From positions 1 through 35,376 of the forward strand of contig NZ_JACJGM010000014.1 in the NCBI RefSeq assembly GCF_015024225.1: a stretch of DNA of 35,376 nucleotides, in the 5' to 3' direction. Below, piece after piece: positions 1-9,494 of the stretch; position 1 is the stretch's first letter, and each line of letters starts with the position of its first letter. The DNA comes from Nocardioides lijunqiniae. GTDB lineage: Bacteria > Actinomycetota > Actinomycetes > Propionibacteriales > Nocardioidaceae. The notes beneath the pieces were generated by a model, which was not told where the DNA came from, searched no databases, and worked only from the letters and a program-made list of their open reading frames with translations. The position numbers and the translations under genes are program-made.

Positions 1-91
1 GCCCCCCCCACTGTCCTGCCCCCCCGTCGCTGGGCCCCCCCCGGAGGTGTCCCCGGGCGGCCCCGACCCCGCACCGCACGAGAGGAACGAG
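1..91. other. Intergenic leader with poly-C tracts
   Basis: This gene-free stretch precedes the first ABC transporter gene. It holds three runs of 7-8 cytosines (2-9, 19-25, 35-42) and a purine-rich ribosome-binding stretch (AGAGGAACGA, 81-90) just before the ATG at 92. It is probably the spacer between a sugar-binding-protein gene outside the window and the ATPase gene. No promoter is evident. Confidence 0.5.
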
Positions 92-1675
92 ATGACGCAG
101 ATGGACCTCCAGCCGCCCGACGTGGCCGCGCAGTCCGCCACGACGCCGGTCATCGAGATGCAGGACGTCTCGATCACCTTCGGGGCGGTGCGCGCGCTCT
201 CCGGGGTCGGCCTGCGACTCCTGCCCGGCGAGGTCCACGCCCTCATGGGCGAGAACGGTGCCGGCAAGTCGACGCTGATCAAGGCGCTGACCGGCGTCTA
301 CACGATCGACGAGGGCACGATCCGCGTGGCCGGGGAGGAGCACCACTTCTCCTCGCCGGCGGCCGCCCAGGCGGCGGGCATCAGCACCGTCTACCAGGAG
401 GTCAACCTGGTCCCTAACCTCACCGTGGCCGAGAACATGCTGCTCGGCCGGGAGCCCCGCCGCCTCGGGGGCATCCACGTCCGGGCGATGAACCGACGGG
501 CCCGCGAGACCCTCGACCGGCTCGGCATCGACGTCGACCCGACCTCGACCCTGGGCGAGCACCCGATCGCCGTCCAGCAGCTCGTGGCCATCGCCCGCGC
601 CGTCGACGTCGACGCGCGGGTGCTCATCCTCGACGAGCCCACCTCGAGCCTGGACGCCGACGAGGTGGCCAAGCTCTTCACGGTGATGCGGACCCTGCGG
701 GACCAGGGCACCGCCATCGTGTTCGTCTCCCACTTCCTCGACCAGGTCTACGAGATCGCCGACCGCATGACGATCCTGCGCAACGGCCGCCTCGTCGGCG
801 AGCGCACGGTGGCCTCGACCACCCAGCTGGAGCTGGTGCAGCTGATGATCGGGCGCGAGCTCGAGGTGCTGGAGCGGCTCGACCGGGAGGTCGCCGCCAC
901 CGACGCCCGGGCGGGCGGAGCCCCGGTGATGAAGGCCCTCGGGCTGAGCCGGAAGGGCTCGCTGGAGGCCTTCGACCTCGAGCTCTACGACGGCGAGGTG
1001 GTCGGCATCGCCGGGCTGCTCGGCTCGGGGCGCACCGAGCTGGCGCGCCTGCTGTTCGGCGCCGACACCGCCGACCACGGCGAGCTCCAGATCCGCTCGG
1101 AGCGGCGCCGGCTGCGCAGCCCCCGCCACGCGATCGACCGCAAGATCGCGTTCTCCAGCGAGAACCGCCGCGCCGAGGGCGTCATCGAGGACCTCACGGT
1201 CGCCGACAACATGCTGCTGGCGCTCCAGGCGTCCCGCGGCTGGCTGCGCCCGATCCCCACGGGAACCCGGCACCGGCTGGTCGCGGAGTACATCGAGACC
1301 CTCGACATCCGCCCGCCCGACCCTCAGGCGCTGATGCGCAACCTGTCCGGCGGCAACCAGCAGAAGGTGCTGCTCGCCCGCTGGCTGCTGACGCAGCCCG
1401 AGGTGCTGATCCTCGACGAGCCCACCCGCGGGATCGACATCGGCGCCAAGGCGCAGATCCAGCAGCTCGTCGCCGACCTGGCCCGCCGCGGCATGTCGGT
1501 GGTGTTCATCTCCGCCGAGCTGGAGGAGGTGCTCCGCCTCAGCGACCGCCTGGTGGTCATGCGCGACCGGCGCAAGATCGCGGAGCGACCCAACGACGAC
1601 GTCAGCGTCAGCGACCTGCTGGAGATCATCGCCGGCGAGGCCACCTCGCCGCAGGAGGAGGAGTCCCGTGCGTAA
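92..1675 (+). CDS. ytfR: Sugar ABC transporter ATP-binding protein, YtfR/RbsA type
   Basis: This is the double-domain ATPase of a carbohydrate ABC importer (CUT2 class). It sits on the inner membrane face and powers pentose or furanose uptake through the two permeases encoded next. Visible in 527 residues: first-domain Walker A GENGAGKST (53-61), Walker B with D181-E182, and the degenerate first signature typical of this family. The second domain has a non-canonical Walker A (GLLGSGRT, 308-315), signature LSGGNQQK (418-425) and D442-E443. Such asymmetry is normal for RbsA/XylG/YtfR proteins. I chose the ATG at 92 because AGAGGAACGA precedes it; a GTG at 47 in the same frame would add 15 unlikely residues. 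It overlaps the first permease by 8 nt. The substrate (arabinose) is inferred from the downstream araBDA genes; the YtfR assignment rests on the paired permeases. Confidence 0.9.
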   Translation: MTQMDLQPPDVAAQSATTPVIEMQDVSITFGAVRALSGVGLRLLPGEVHALMGENGAGKSTLIKALTGVYTIDEGTIRVAGEEHHFSSPAAAQAAGISTVYQEVNLVPNLTVAENMLLGREPRRLGGIHVRAMNRRARETLDRLGIDVDPTSTLGEHPIAVQQLVAIARAVDVDARVLILDEPTSSLDADEVAKLFTVMRTLRDQGTAIVFVSHFLDQVYEIADRMTILRNGRLVGERTVASTTQLELVQLMIGRELEVLERLDREVAATDARAGGAPVMKALGLSRKGSLEAFDLELYDGEVVGIAGLLGSGRTELARLLFGADTADHGELQIRSERRRLRSPRHAIDRKIAFSSENRRAEGVIEDLTVADNMLLALQASRGWLRPIPTGTRHRLVAEYIETLDIRPPDPQALMRNLSGGNQQKVLLARWLLTQPEVLILDEPTRGIDIGAKAQIQQLVADLARRGMSVVFISAELEEVLRLSDRLVVMRDRRKIAERPNDDVSVSDLLEIIAGEATSPQEEESRA

Positions 1676-2690
1676 GGTCCTCGCCCACCAGCTGGTCTGG
1701 CCGGTGCTCGCGCTGGTCGTGCTGCTCCTCATCAACGTGGTGGCCACCCCGTCGTTCTTCGACATCCGCATGCAGGACGGCCACCTCTTCGGCAGCCTGA
1801 TCGACGTGCTGCGCAACAGCGCGCCGGTGCTCCTGGTCGCGCTCGGGATGACGCTGGTCATCGCGACCCGCGGCATCGACCTCTCGGTGGGGGCCGTCGC
1901 CGCCATCGCGGGGGCGGTCGCCTGCACCTACATCGTGGGCAGCGACGAGGGGGCCGTCGGCACCGCGATCGTGGCCTGCTCGATGGCGCTCGGGGTCTGC
2001 GTCCTGCTCGGCCTGTGGAACGGCTTCCTCGTCGCGGTGCTCGGCATCCAGCCCATCATCGCCACGCTCGTGCTGATGGTCGCCGGGCGCGGGCTGGCCA
2101 TGCTGGTCACGGACGGGCAGATCACCACCGTCAACAACGACGTGTTCAGCGACCTGGCGTCGGGCTTCGTGCTGACGCTGCCGGTCGCGATGCTCGTGGC
2201 GCTGCTGGTCTTCGGCCTGACCGCCCTGGTCACCCGTCGTACGGCGCTCGGGATGCTCATCGAGGCCGTCGGGATCAACCCGGAGGCCAGCCGCCTGGCC
2301 GGCGTCCGGGCCCGCACGATCATCTGGACCGTCTACGTCTTCGCCGCCCTCTGCGCCGGGCTGGCGGGGTTGATCATCGCCGCCAACACCAACTCCGTGA
2401 ACGCCAACAGCCTGGGCCTGTGGATCGAGCTCGACGCGATCCTCGCCGTCGTGATCGGCGGGACCTCCCTGGCCGGCGGACGCTTCTCGCTGACCGGCAC
2501 GCTCGTCGGCGCGCTCTTCATCACCACCCTCGAGAAGACCATCCCCAACATCGGCATCCCCTCGGAGGCCAACTACCTGTTCAAGGCCCTCGTCGTCGTG
2601 GCGGTGTGCCTGGTCCAGTCGCCGAAGGCCCGCGCCGCGTTGCGCGTACGCCGCCCGGCGCCCCTCGTCGCGAAGGCAGCCACCTCATGA
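1668..2690 (+). CDS. ytfT: Sugar ABC transporter permease, YtfT type
   Basis: This is an integral membrane permease of the CUT2 (RbsC-like) family, 340 residues, with about nine to ten hydrophobic segments. The family hallmark GMTLVIATRGIDLSVG lies around residues 61-76, and a second conserved loop (AVVIGGTSLAGGRFS) lies near 262-276. Its N-terminal half resembles E. coli YtfT as I remember it, including the GHLFGSLIDVL stretch. The start is GTG 1668, inside the end of the ATPase gene and preceded by a GGAGGAGGAG-like site, which suggests translational coupling. It should pair with the next permease into a heterodimeric channel. The substrate is inferred, not shown. Confidence 0.88.
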   Translation: MRKVLAHQLVWPVLALVVLLLINVVATPSFFDIRMQDGHLFGSLIDVLRNSAPVLLVALGMTLVIATRGIDLSVGAVAAIAGAVACTYIVGSDEGAVGTAIVACSMALGVCVLLGLWNGFLVAVLGIQPIIATLVLMVAGRGLAMLVTDGQITTVNNDVFSDLASGFVLTLPVAMLVALLVFGLTALVTRRTALGMLIEAVGINPEASRLAGVRARTIIWTVYVFAALCAGLAGLIIAANTNSVNANSLGLWIELDAILAVVIGGTSLAGGRFSLTGTLVGALFITTLEKTIPNIGIPSEANYLFKALVVVAVCLVQSPKARAALRVRRPAPLVAKAATS

Positions 2691-3697
2691 GCACCGCCAC
2701 CGTCCCCGTCGCCGGAGCCTCCCCCTGGGACCGCGTCCGCGGCTACCGCCCGCCCTCGCGCTACCTGCCCGTGCTGGCGACGTTCGCGCTGTTCGTCGGC
2801 CTCTTCGGCGTCGGCGGCCTGCGCTACGAGGGCTTCGCCGACCCGCAGGTCTTCCTGAGCCTGCTGCTGGACAACGCGTTCCTGATCGTCCTGGCGGTGG
2901 GGATGACCTTCGTGATCCTCACCGGCGGCATCGACCTCTCGGTCGGCTCCGTGGTCGCGCTGTCGACGATGATCGCCGCCCGGACGCTCGAGCTGGGCTG
3001 GTCCCCGTACCTCGCCATGGCGACCGTGCTCGTGGTCGGCGCCGTGCTGGGCACCCTGATGGGGCTGCTCATCCACTACTTCGACATCCAGCCCTTCGTC
3101 GCCACGCTGGCCGGCATGTTCCTGGCGCGGGGACTGACCTACCTGATCAACGTGGAGTCGATCTCGATCAGCGACCCGACGTTCTCCGAGATCGCGTTCT
3201 CCACGATCACGCTGCCCGGCGGCTACTACACGACGTGGACCGTCGTGGTGGCCCTGGCCGTCGTGGCGGTGGCGGCCTACGTGCTGGCCCGCACCCGCTT
3301 CGGCCGCACCGTCTACGCCGTCGGCGGCAGCGAGAGCTCGGCCATGCTGATGGGGCTGCGCGTCGCGGCGGTGAAGGTCGGCGTCTACACGATCAGTGGC
3401 TTCTGCGCGGCGCTCGGCGGACTCCTGTTCGCGGTCTACACCCTGTCCGGCAACAGCCTGCACGCCGTGGGCATGGAGCTGGACGCCATCGCCGCGGTGG
3501 TGATCGGCGGCACCCTGCTCACCGGCGGGCGCGGGCTGGTGATCGGCTCCATGCTCGGCGTGCTGGTGCTCGGCACGATCCAGACCTTCATCTCCTTCGA
3601 CGGCACCCTCAGCTCGTGGTGGACCAGGATCACCATCGGCCTGCTGGTGCTGGTGTTCGTGGTGATCCAGCGGTTCATGACACGGCGCCAGTCGTGA
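2687..3697 (+). CDS. yjfF: Sugar ABC transporter permease, YjfF type
   Basis: This is the second CUT2 permease, 336 residues and multi-spanning. It carries GMTFVILTGGIDLSVGS (about 77-93), and a C-terminal stretch (FDGTLSSWWTRITIG) that closely matches my memory of E. coli YjfF, the second permease of the galactofuranose importer YtfQRT-YjfF. A two-permease CUT2 importer is unusual (ribose and xylose systems use one), which supports the YtfRT-YjfF assignment. The start ATG 2687 overlaps the previous stop as ATGA. Its own stop overlaps the regulator start as GTGA. In this operon the likely ligand is a pentofuranose such as arabinofuranose; that is inference. Confidence 0.88.
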   Translation: MSTATVPVAGASPWDRVRGYRPPSRYLPVLATFALFVGLFGVGGLRYEGFADPQVFLSLLLDNAFLIVLAVGMTFVILTGGIDLSVGSVVALSTMIAARTLELGWSPYLAMATVLVVGAVLGTLMGLLIHYFDIQPFVATLAGMFLARGLTYLINVESISISDPTFSEIAFSTITLPGGYYTTWTVVVALAVVAVAAYVLARTRFGRTVYAVGGSESSAMLMGLRVAAVKVGVYTISGFCAALGGLLFAVYTLSGNSLHAVGMELDAIAAVVIGGTLLTGGRGLVIGSMLGVLVLGTIQTFISFDGTLSSWWTRITIGLLVLVFVVIQRFMTRRQS

Positions 3698-4785
3698 CGG
3701 CCCCACTGCCGACCGGTCTGCCGACACCTCTGCCGACCGGGCCGCCGACCGACGCGCCGGCCCGTCCCACCGGCCGCGTCCCGGTGATGGCCGACGTCGC
3801 CCGGCTAGCCGGGGTCTCGCACCAGACGGTCTCGCGCGTCGTCAACGGGCAGAGCAACCTGCGCCCGGCCACCCGCGAGCGCGTCGAGCAGGCCATCCGC
3901 CAGCTGGGCTACCGGCCCAACACCGCCGCCCGCGCCCTGGTGACCCGCCGCTCGGCGACGATCGGGGTCATCGGGTCCAAGAGCGGCTACTGGGGTCCGA
4001 GCACGGTGCACCGCACCATCCAGGCGGCGGGTCGCGAGGCCGGCTACTTCGTGAGCTCGGTCAACCTGCCCAACCACACCCGCGCGTCGCTGACCGACGC
4101 CATCGACCACCTGCGCGACCACGCCGTGGAGGGGATCGTGCTGATCGCCGCCAACGACGACGCGCTGGAGGTGGCCCGGGCCCAGGAGGCCGGCGGCACG
4201 CCCGTCGTCGTGGTCGAGGGCGATCCCGACCGGGCGCGCTGGACCGTGGGCGTCGACCAGGTCGCGGGCGCCGAGCTCGGCACGCGGCACCTCATCGACC
4301 TCGGCCACGAGGACATCGCCCACCTCGCGGGCCCGCAGGAGTGGACTGAGGCCCGGGCCCGGCTGCTCGGCTTCCAGACGGCCATGTACGCCGCGGGGCT
4401 CCGGCCGTCGCGCCACCTGGTCGGCGACTGGTCGGCCCGCAGCGGCTACGAGGCCGGGCGGGAGATCGCTCAGGGCTCGAGCGACGTGACCGCCGTCTTC
4501 TGCGCCAACGACCAGATGGCGCTGGGCCTGCTGCGCGCGCTGTCGGAGGCCGGGCGCTCGGTCCCGGGCGACGTGAGCGTCGTGGGCTTCGACGACATCC
4601 CCGAGGCGGCGTACCTAATCCCGCCGCTGACCACCGTCCGGCAGGACTTCACCGCCGTCGGCCGCCGGGCGATCGAGATCCTGCGCGGCGCCATCGCGCA
4701 CGACCCCGACCGGCGCGAGCCGGCCCGCCTGATCCGACCCGAGCTGGTCGTCCGCGCCAGCTCCGCGACCCCCCGCAGGAAGTAG
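3694..4785 (+). CDS. LacI-family transcriptional regulator, probably of arabinose genes
   Basis: This is a sugar-responsive repressor of 363 residues. An N-terminal LacI helix-turn-helix (MADVARLAGVSHQTVSRVVN, 32-51) is followed by a periplasmic-binding-protein-like effector domain that ends with the usual VSVVGFDDIPEAAYLIPPLT region. The start GTG 3694 overlaps the permease stop (GTGA), favouring coupling. It gives a Pro/Thr-rich lead of 31 residues before the HTH. An in-frame ATG at 3787 starts right at the HTH, giving the usual family length, but has no good ribosome-binding site. The gene lies inside the operon, between transport and catabolic genes, so it probably autoregulates. The inducer is presumably arabinose or a derivative. 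Its operators are probably upstream of the window. Confidence 0.9.
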   Translation: MTAPLPTGLPTPLPTGPPTDAPARPTGRVPVMADVARLAGVSHQTVSRVVNGQSNLRPATRERVEQAIRQLGYRPNTAARALVTRRSATIGVIGSKSGYWGPSTVHRTIQAAGREAGYFVSSVNLPNHTRASLTDAIDHLRDHAVEGIVLIAANDDALEVARAQEAGGTPVVVVEGDPDRARWTVGVDQVAGAELGTRHLIDLGHEDIAHLAGPQEWTEARARLLGFQTAMYAAGLRPSRHLVGDWSARSGYEAGREIAQGSSDVTAVFCANDQMALGLLRALSEAGRSVPGDVSVVGFDDIPEAAYLIPPLTTVRQDFTAVGRRAIEILRGAIAHDPDRREPARLIRPELVVRASSATPRRK

Positions 4786-4790
4786 GAGAG

Positions 4791-6479
4791 ATGTCCGAGC
4801 AGCAGTACGTCGTGGGGGTCGACTTCGGCACCCTGTCGGGCCGCGCGCTGGTGGTGCGCGTGTCCGACGGCGCCGAGGTCGGCACCGCGACGCACGCCTA
4901 CCCGCACGCGGTGATCGAGGACCGGCTCCCGGGGGCGTCGCGCCGGCTGCCGCCGGACTGGGCGCTCCAGGTGCCCGAGGACTACCGCGAGGTCCTGCGC
5001 ACGGCGGTTCCCGAGGCCGTCGCGGCGGCCGGGATCGACCCGGGCGACGTGGTCGGCATCGCCACCGACTTCACCGCCTGCACGATGGTGCCGACCCTGG
5101 CCGACGGCACCCCGCTCTGCGAGCTCGACGGCCTCGCCGACCGGCCGCACGCCTACGTCAAGCTCTGGAAGCACCACGCCGCCCAGGGCCAGGCCGACCG
5201 GGTCAACCGCCTCGCCGAGGCGCGGGGCGAGGCCTGGCTCCCGCGCTACGGAGGCCTGATCTCCTCGGAGTGGGAGCTCGCGAAGGGGCTGCAGCTCTTC
5301 GAGGAGGACCGCGAGGTCTACGACCGGACCGAGCGCTGGGTCGAGGCCGCCGACTGGATCGTGTGGCAGCTGTGCGGCAGCTACGTCCGCAACGCGTGCT
5401 CCGCCGGCTACAAGGGCAACTACCAGCGCCTCGACGGCGAGCAGGAGGGGTCCTACCCCTCCCCGGGCTTCCTCGGGGCCCTCGCCCCGGGCTTCGAGTC
5501 GTTCGTGGCGGGCAAGGTCGACCAGCCGATCGGCCGGCTCGGCGACCGCGCGGGCTCCCTGACCGCCGAGGCGGCGGCGTGGACCGGGCTCCCCGAGGGC
5601 ATCGCCGTGGCCGTCGGCAACGTCGACGCCCACGTGACCGCGCCCGCCGCGCAGGCGGTGGGCCCCGGGCAGATGGTCGCGATCATGGGCACCTCCACCT
5701 GTCACGTCGTGAGCTCCGAGGTGCTGCGCGAGGTGCCCGGCATGTGCGGGGTCGTGGACGGCGGGATCGTCGCCGGGTCCTGGGGCTACGAGGCCGGCCA
5801 GAGCGGCGTCGGCGACATCTTCGGCTGGTTCGTGGAGCACGCCGTGCCGCCGGCGTACGCCGACGCGGCGGCCGCCGCGGGCGAGTCGCTGCACGAGCAC
5901 CTCACCCGGCTGGCCTCGGAGCAGGAGATCGGCGAGCACGGGCTGGTCGCCCTCGACTGGCACTCCGGCAACCGCTCGGTCCTGGTCGACCACGAGCTCT
6001 CGGGACTCGTGGTCGGCCTCACCCTGGCCACCCGGCCGGAGGACGTCTACCGCGCCCTCGTCGAGGCGACCGCCTTCGGGACCCGCGTGATCGTGGAGAC
6101 CTTCCGCGACAGCGGGATCCCGGTCGACGGGCTCACCGTCGCGGGCGGGCTGGCGCGCAACCCCCTGCTGATGCAGGTCTACGCCGACGTGACGCGGCTG
6201 CCGCTGTCGATCCTCGACTCCGAGCAGGGCCCGGCGCTGGGCGCGGCGATCCACGCCGCCGTGGCGGCCGGCCACTACCCGGACGTCCCGACGGCGGCGA
6301 AGGCGATGGGGAGGGTCCGCACGGACGTCTACGTCCCCGACGAGCACCGGGCCACCGCCTACGACGCGCTCTTCGAGATCTACCTCGAGCTGCACGACCA
6401 CTTCGGCCGCGAGCAGCCCACCATGCGCCGGCTCAAGGCGCTGCGGCGCGCGGCCGTCGGGCGGAGGGAGTCGCGATGA
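4791..6479 (+). CDS. araB: Ribulokinase
   Basis: ATP-dependent phosphorylation of L-ribulose to L-ribulose 5-phosphate in arabinose catabolism; cytosolic. The 562 residues match the usual AraB length. FGGY-kinase features are visible: phosphate-binding [13 protein letters not shown] at 9-21, the putative catalytic base D279 in GNVDAH, the MGTSTCH loop (299-305), and a C-terminal actin-like ATP site ([18 protein letters not shown]). The start ATG 4791 follows a good purine-rich site (AGGAAGTAGGAGAG) only five bases after the regulator stop. The stop overlaps araD as ATGA. Neighbouring araD and araA make this assignment very secure. Confidence 0.97.
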   Translation: MSEQQYVVGVDFGTLSGRALVVRVSDGAEVGTATHAYPHAVIEDRLPGASRRLPPDWALQVPEDYREVLRTAVPEAVAAAGIDPGDVVGIATDFTACTMVPTLADGTPLCELDGLADRPHAYVKLWKHHAAQGQADRVNRLAEARGEAWLPRYGGLISSEWELAKGLQLFEEDREVYDRTERWVEAADWIVWQLCGSYVRNACSAGYKGNYQRLDGEQEGSYPSPGFLGALAPGFESFVAGKVDQPIGRLGDRAGSLTAEAAAWTGLPEGIAVAVGNVDAHVTAPAAQAVGPGQMVAIMGTSTCHVVSSEVLREVPGMCGVVDGGIVAGSWGYEAGQSGVGDIFGWFVEHAVPPAYADAAAAAGESLHEHLTRLASEQEIGEHGLVALDWHSGNRSVLVDHELSGLVVGLTLATRPEDVYRALVEATAFGTRVIVETFRDSGIPVDGLTVAGGLARNPLLMQVYADVTRLPLSILDSEQGPALGAAIHAAVAAGHYPDVPTAAKAMGRVRTDVYVPDEHRATAYDALFEIYLELHDHFGREQPTMRRLKALRRAAVGRRESR

Positions 6480-7165
6480 CCGTGACCGCCGACGTCCGCG
6501 ACACCGTCGTGGCCCTGCGCCGCGAGGTCTGCGCCCTCCACGAGCAGCTCACCCGCTACGGGCTCGTGGTGTGGACCGCCGGCAACGTCTCCGCGCGCGT
6601 GCCCGGGCACGACCTGCTGGTGATCAAGCCCAGCGGGGTCTCCTACGACGACCTCACGCCGGACAACATGGTCGTCTGCGACCTGCGGGGGCGCGTGGTG
6701 GAGGGGGACCACGCGCCCTCGTCGGACACCGAGGCCCAGGCCTACGTCTACCGCGAGCTGCCCGAGGTGGGCGGCGTCGTGCACACGCACTCGACGTACG
6801 CCACGGCCTGGGCCGCCCGCGGGGAGCCGGTGCCGTGCGTCCTCACGATGGGCGCCGACGAGTTCGGCGGGGAGATCCCCGTCGGCCCGTTCGCGATCAT
6901 CGGCGACGACTCGATCGGCCGCGGGATCGTCGAGACCCTGCGCGGCAGCCGCTCACCGGCCGTCCTCATGCGCAACCACGGCGTCTTCAGCATCGGACCG
7001 ACCGCGCGGGCCGCGGTGAAGGCCGCCGTGATGTGCGAGGACGTCGCCCGCACGGTGCACATCTCCCGCCAGCTCGGCGTCCCGCTCACCATCGACCCGG
7101 CCGACGTCGACTCGCTCTTCGACCGCTACCAGCACGTCTACGGACAGCAGAAGGACCCACGATGA
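6476..7165 (+). CDS. araD: L-ribulose-5-phosphate 4-epimerase
   Basis: Converts L-ribulose 5-phosphate to D-xylulose 5-phosphate, which enters the pentose phosphate pathway. It is a class II aldolase/adducin fold protein of 229 residues, close to the usual 231. Zinc ligands are visible as H103 and H105 (VVHTHST) and H168 (MRNHGVF), with the conserved SSDTEA segment at 82-87 that holds D84. The ATG 6476 overlaps the araB stop. The stop overlaps araA (ATGA), so araB-araD-araA should be translated as a coupled set. Fuculose aldolase is a family alternative, but the araA/araB context argues against it. Confidence 0.95.
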   Translation: MTVTADVRDTVVALRREVCALHEQLTRYGLVVWTAGNVSARVPGHDLLVIKPSGVSYDDLTPDNMVVCDLRGRVVEGDHAPSSDTEAQAYVYRELPEVGGVVHTHSTYATAWAARGEPVPCVLTMGADEFGGEIPVGPFAIIGDDSIGRGIVETLRGSRSPAVLMRNHGVFSIGPTARAAVKAAVMCEDVARTVHISRQLGVPLTIDPADVDSLFDRYQHVYGQQKDPR

Positions 7166-8673
7166 CCACGACCAGCACGCCCCTCCCCGAGGTCTGGTTC
7201 CTCACCGGCAGCCAGGGGCTCTACGGCCCCGAGACCCTGGACCAGGTCGCCGCCCAGTCGCAGGGCATCGTCGAGCGGCTCGGCGCCGCGGGCGAGCTGC
7301 CGACGACCGTCGTGTGGAAGCCCGTGCTCACCGACGCCGCCTCCATCCACCGGCAGATGCTGGACGCCAACAGCGCCTCGCAGTGCGTGGGCGTCATCGC
7401 GTGGATGCACACCTTCTCCCCGGCCAAGATGTGGATCGCCGGCCTCGACGCCCTGCAGAAGCCGCTGCTGCACCTGCACACCCAGGCCGGCATGGCGCTG
7501 CCGTGGGCGACGATCGACATGGACTTCATGAATCTCAACCAGGCCGCCCACGGCGACCGGGAGTTCGGCTACATCCAGTCCCGCCTCGGCATCGCCCGCA
7601 AGACCGTCGCCGGGCACGTCGAGTCGCCTGTGGTCGCGCAGCGCATCGCCCACTGGGCCCGCGCCGCCGTCGGCCGCCACGAGACCCGCACCCTGCGGCT
7701 GGCCCGCTTCGGCGACAACATGCGCGACGTCGCGGTCACCGAGGGCGACAAGGTCGAGGCGCAGCGCCGCTTCGGGGTCTCGGTCAACACCTACGGCGTC
7801 AACGACCTGGTCGCCGTCGTGGACCAGGTCGCCGACACCGACATCGACAAGCTCGTCACCGAGTACGCCGACACCTACCGCGTCGCGCCCGAGCTGCTGC
7901 CCGCCGGCGAGCGCCACGAGTCGCTGCGCTACGGCGCGCGGGTCGAGCTGGGGCTGCGGTCCTTCCTCGGTGAGGGGGGCTTCGGCGCCTTCACGACCAA
8001 CTTCGAGGACCTCGGCGGCCTGCGCCAGCTGCCGGGCCTGGCGGTGCAGCGGCTCATGGCCGACGGCTACGGCTTCGGCGGCGAGGGCGACTGGAAGACG
8101 TCGGTGCTGCTGCGCGCGACCAAGGTCATGGCCTCCGGGCTTCCCGGCGGCACGTCGTTCATGGAGGACTACACCTACCACCTGGTCCCCGGCGAGGAGA
8201 AGATCCTCGGCGCCCACATGCTCGAGGTCTGCCCGAGCATCACCAGCGAGCGGCCGTCCCTGGAGGTGCACCCGCTCGCCATCGGCGGGCGCGAGGACCC
8301 CGTGCGGCTGCGCTTCACCGGCGACCCGGGCCCCGCGGTCGTCGCGGGGCTGGCCGACCTCGGCGACCGGCTCCGGCTGACCGTCAACGAGATCGACTGC
8401 GTCGAGCCCGACGAGGCGCTCCCGCAGCTCCCGGTCGCGTGCGCCGTCTGGAAGCCCCGCCCCTCGCTGTCGACGTCGGCCGAGTCGTGGCTGATGGCCG
8501 GGGCGCCGCACCACACCGTGCTCTCCCAGGCGGTGGGCGTCGAGGTGCTCGAGGACTTCGCGGAGATGACCGGCGTCGAGATGCTCACCATCGACGCCGA
8601 CACCACACCCCGGTCCTTCCAGCGCGAGCTGCGGTGGAACGCCGCCTACCACCGCCTCGCCCAGGGACTCTGA
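7162..8673 (+). CDS. araA: L-arabinose isomerase
   Basis: Isomerises L-arabinose to L-ribulose, the first cytosolic step of the pathway; Mn2+-dependent in the known family. The 503 residues compare with 500 in E. coli. The E. coli catalytic residues E306, E333, H350 and H450 correspond by local context to E308 (GFGGEGDW), E335 (TSFMEDYTY), H352 (GAHMLE) and H450/H451 (GAPHHTVL). The N-terminal [13 protein letters not shown] signature is clear. The start ATG 7162 overlaps the araD stop. A GC-rich hairpin follows at 8687-8703, so this looks like the last gene of the operon. Confidence 0.97.
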   Translation: MTTTSTPLPEVWFLTGSQGLYGPETLDQVAAQSQGIVERLGAAGELPTTVVWKPVLTDAASIHRQMLDANSASQCVGVIAWMHTFSPAKMWIAGLDALQKPLLHLHTQAGMALPWATIDMDFMNLNQAAHGDREFGYIQSRLGIARKTVAGHVESPVVAQRIAHWARAAVGRHETRTLRLARFGDNMRDVAVTEGDKVEAQRRFGVSVNTYGVNDLVAVVDQVADTDIDKLVTEYADTYRVAPELLPAGERHESLRYGARVELGLRSFLGEGGFGAFTTNFEDLGGLRQLPGLAVQRLMADGYGFGGEGDWKTSVLLRATKVMASGLPGGTSFMEDYTYHLVPGEEKILGAHMLEVCPSITSERPSLEVHPLAIGGREDPVRLRFTGDPGPAVVAGLADLGDRLRLTVNEIDCVEPDEALPQLPVACAVWKPRPSLSTSAESWLMAGAPHHTVLSQAVGVEVLEDFAEMTGVEMLTIDADTTPRSFQRELRWNAAYHRLAQGL

Positions 8674-8684
8674 CGCGTCGGGGC

Positions 8685-8706
8685 CACGGCGCGACGAGCG
8701 CCGGTG
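8685..8706 (+). terminator. Candidate hairpin terminator of the arabinose operon
   Basis: The sequence CGGCGC (8687-8692), a five-base GACGA loop, and GCGCCG (8698-8703) form a perfect six-pair stem that can extend with one bulge. It lies 14 bases after the araA stop. There is no T-run, so it is only a candidate. Confidence 0.4.
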
Positions 8707-8744
8707 ACCGATGAGTCCGGCGACGGCGCCGGGTCGGCACCGGC

Positions 8745-9320
8745 ATGGACACCCTCGACCTCGGACCCGCGGCCGCGAGCATGCGTCGCCTGGTCCTCGC
8801 CACCACCGACGACCAGCTGACGCTGCCGACGCCGTGCCCCGACTACACGGTCGGCGACCTCGTCGAGCACGTCGGTGGGCTCACGATCGCGTTCACCGGC
8901 GCCGCCCACCGGCAGCCCGTGCCCGGCGCCGACGGCGGCGGGGCCGGTGACGCCTCCCGGTTGGAGGAGGGCTGGCGCGACCGCATCGTCCGCGACCTGG
9001 AGGTGCTCGTCGAGGCCTGGCTCAACCCGGCGGCGTACGACGGCATGACCGCGGCGGGCGGCGTGGACCTGCCCGGCGCGGTGGCGGCCCAGGTGGCGCT
9101 GAACGAGCTCGTCGTGCACGGCTGGGACCTCGCCCGGGCCACGGACCGGCGGTGCGACCCCGATCCCGCCTCGGTGGCCGCCTGCCGGGAGTTCGTCGCC
9201 GGCTTCGAGGTGCCGCCCGAGGCCGGCGACGGTCCCTTCGGCCCGCCTGTCACGCCGCCCGACGACGCGACCGACCTCGAGCGCCTGGTCGCCCTCACCG
9301 GCCGCGACCCGCGCGCCTGA
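8745..9320 (+). CDS. TIGR03086-family (DinB/mycothiol-isomerase-like) protein
   Basis: This is a 191-residue cytosolic protein of the actinobacterial TIGR03086 family, related to the DinB / mycothiol-dependent maleylpyruvate isomerase N-terminal four-helix bundle. Visible hallmarks are the PTPCPDYTVGDLVEHV block (about 27-42) and the NELVVHGWDLARAT block (about 122-135), each with a histidine that in relatives binds a divalent metal. Some relatives use mycothiol as a cofactor. The substrate is unknown. The ATG 8745 is chosen because the family consensus begins here; no good ribosome-binding site is seen. It stands alone between the arabinose operon and tRNA-Ser. Confidence 0.82.
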   Translation: MDTLDLGPAAASMRRLVLATTDDQLTLPTPCPDYTVGDLVEHVGGLTIAFTGAAHRQPVPGADGGGAGDASRLEEGWRDRIVRDLEVLVEAWLNPAAYDGMTAAGGVDLPGAVAAQVALNELVVHGWDLARATDRRCDPDPASVAACREFVAGFEVPPEAGDGPFGPPVTPPDDATDLERLVALTGRDPRA

Positions 9321-9346
9321 GCGCGCCGGGGCTGGCGCGACCCAGA

Positions 9347-9377
9347 TTTCACCGACCTCCACCGGCTCCGGTAGCCT
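9347..9377 (+). promoter_or_regulatory. Candidate promoter of tRNA-Ser
   Basis: A TAGCCT -10 box (9372-9377) lies 7 bases before the mature tRNA end, with a weak TTTCAC -35 (9347-9352) 19 bases upstream. The position suits a near-processing-free 5' end. The -35 match is poor. Confidence 0.4.
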
Positions 9378-9384
9378 TCCCGGC

Positions 9385-9474
9385 GGTGGCGTGTCCGAGC
9401 GGCCTAAGGAGAACGCCTCGAAAGCGTTTGTCGGTGCAAGCCGACCGAGGGTTCAAATCCCTCCGCCACCGCCA
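9385..9474 (+). tRNA. tRNA-Ser (anticodon CGA)
   Basis: This is a 90-nt class II tRNA with an encoded CCA end. The acceptor stem is GGTGGCG (9385-9391) with CGCCACC (9464-9470), discriminator G9471, then CCA 9472-9474. The anticodon stem AACGC/GCGTT encloses the loop CTCGAAA, giving anticodon CGA, which reads UCG (Ser). A long variable arm follows, as expected for tRNA-Ser. The T stem GAGGG/CCCTC (9447-9451, 9459-9463) encloses TTCAAAT. No integrase gene is nearby. Confidence 0.96.
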
Positions 9475-9494
9475 GCGGATCCTCCGGGATCCAG

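Noticed and set aside
4470..6401. Long minus-strand open frame opposite araB
   Set aside because: It lies wholly over a clear ribulokinase and shows Arg/Gly/Val-rich shadow composition with no domain.
9385..9474. tRNA-Ser 3' end as an integration site
   Set aside because: No integrase, no second copy of the tRNA 3' end and no foreign-looking genes follow it.
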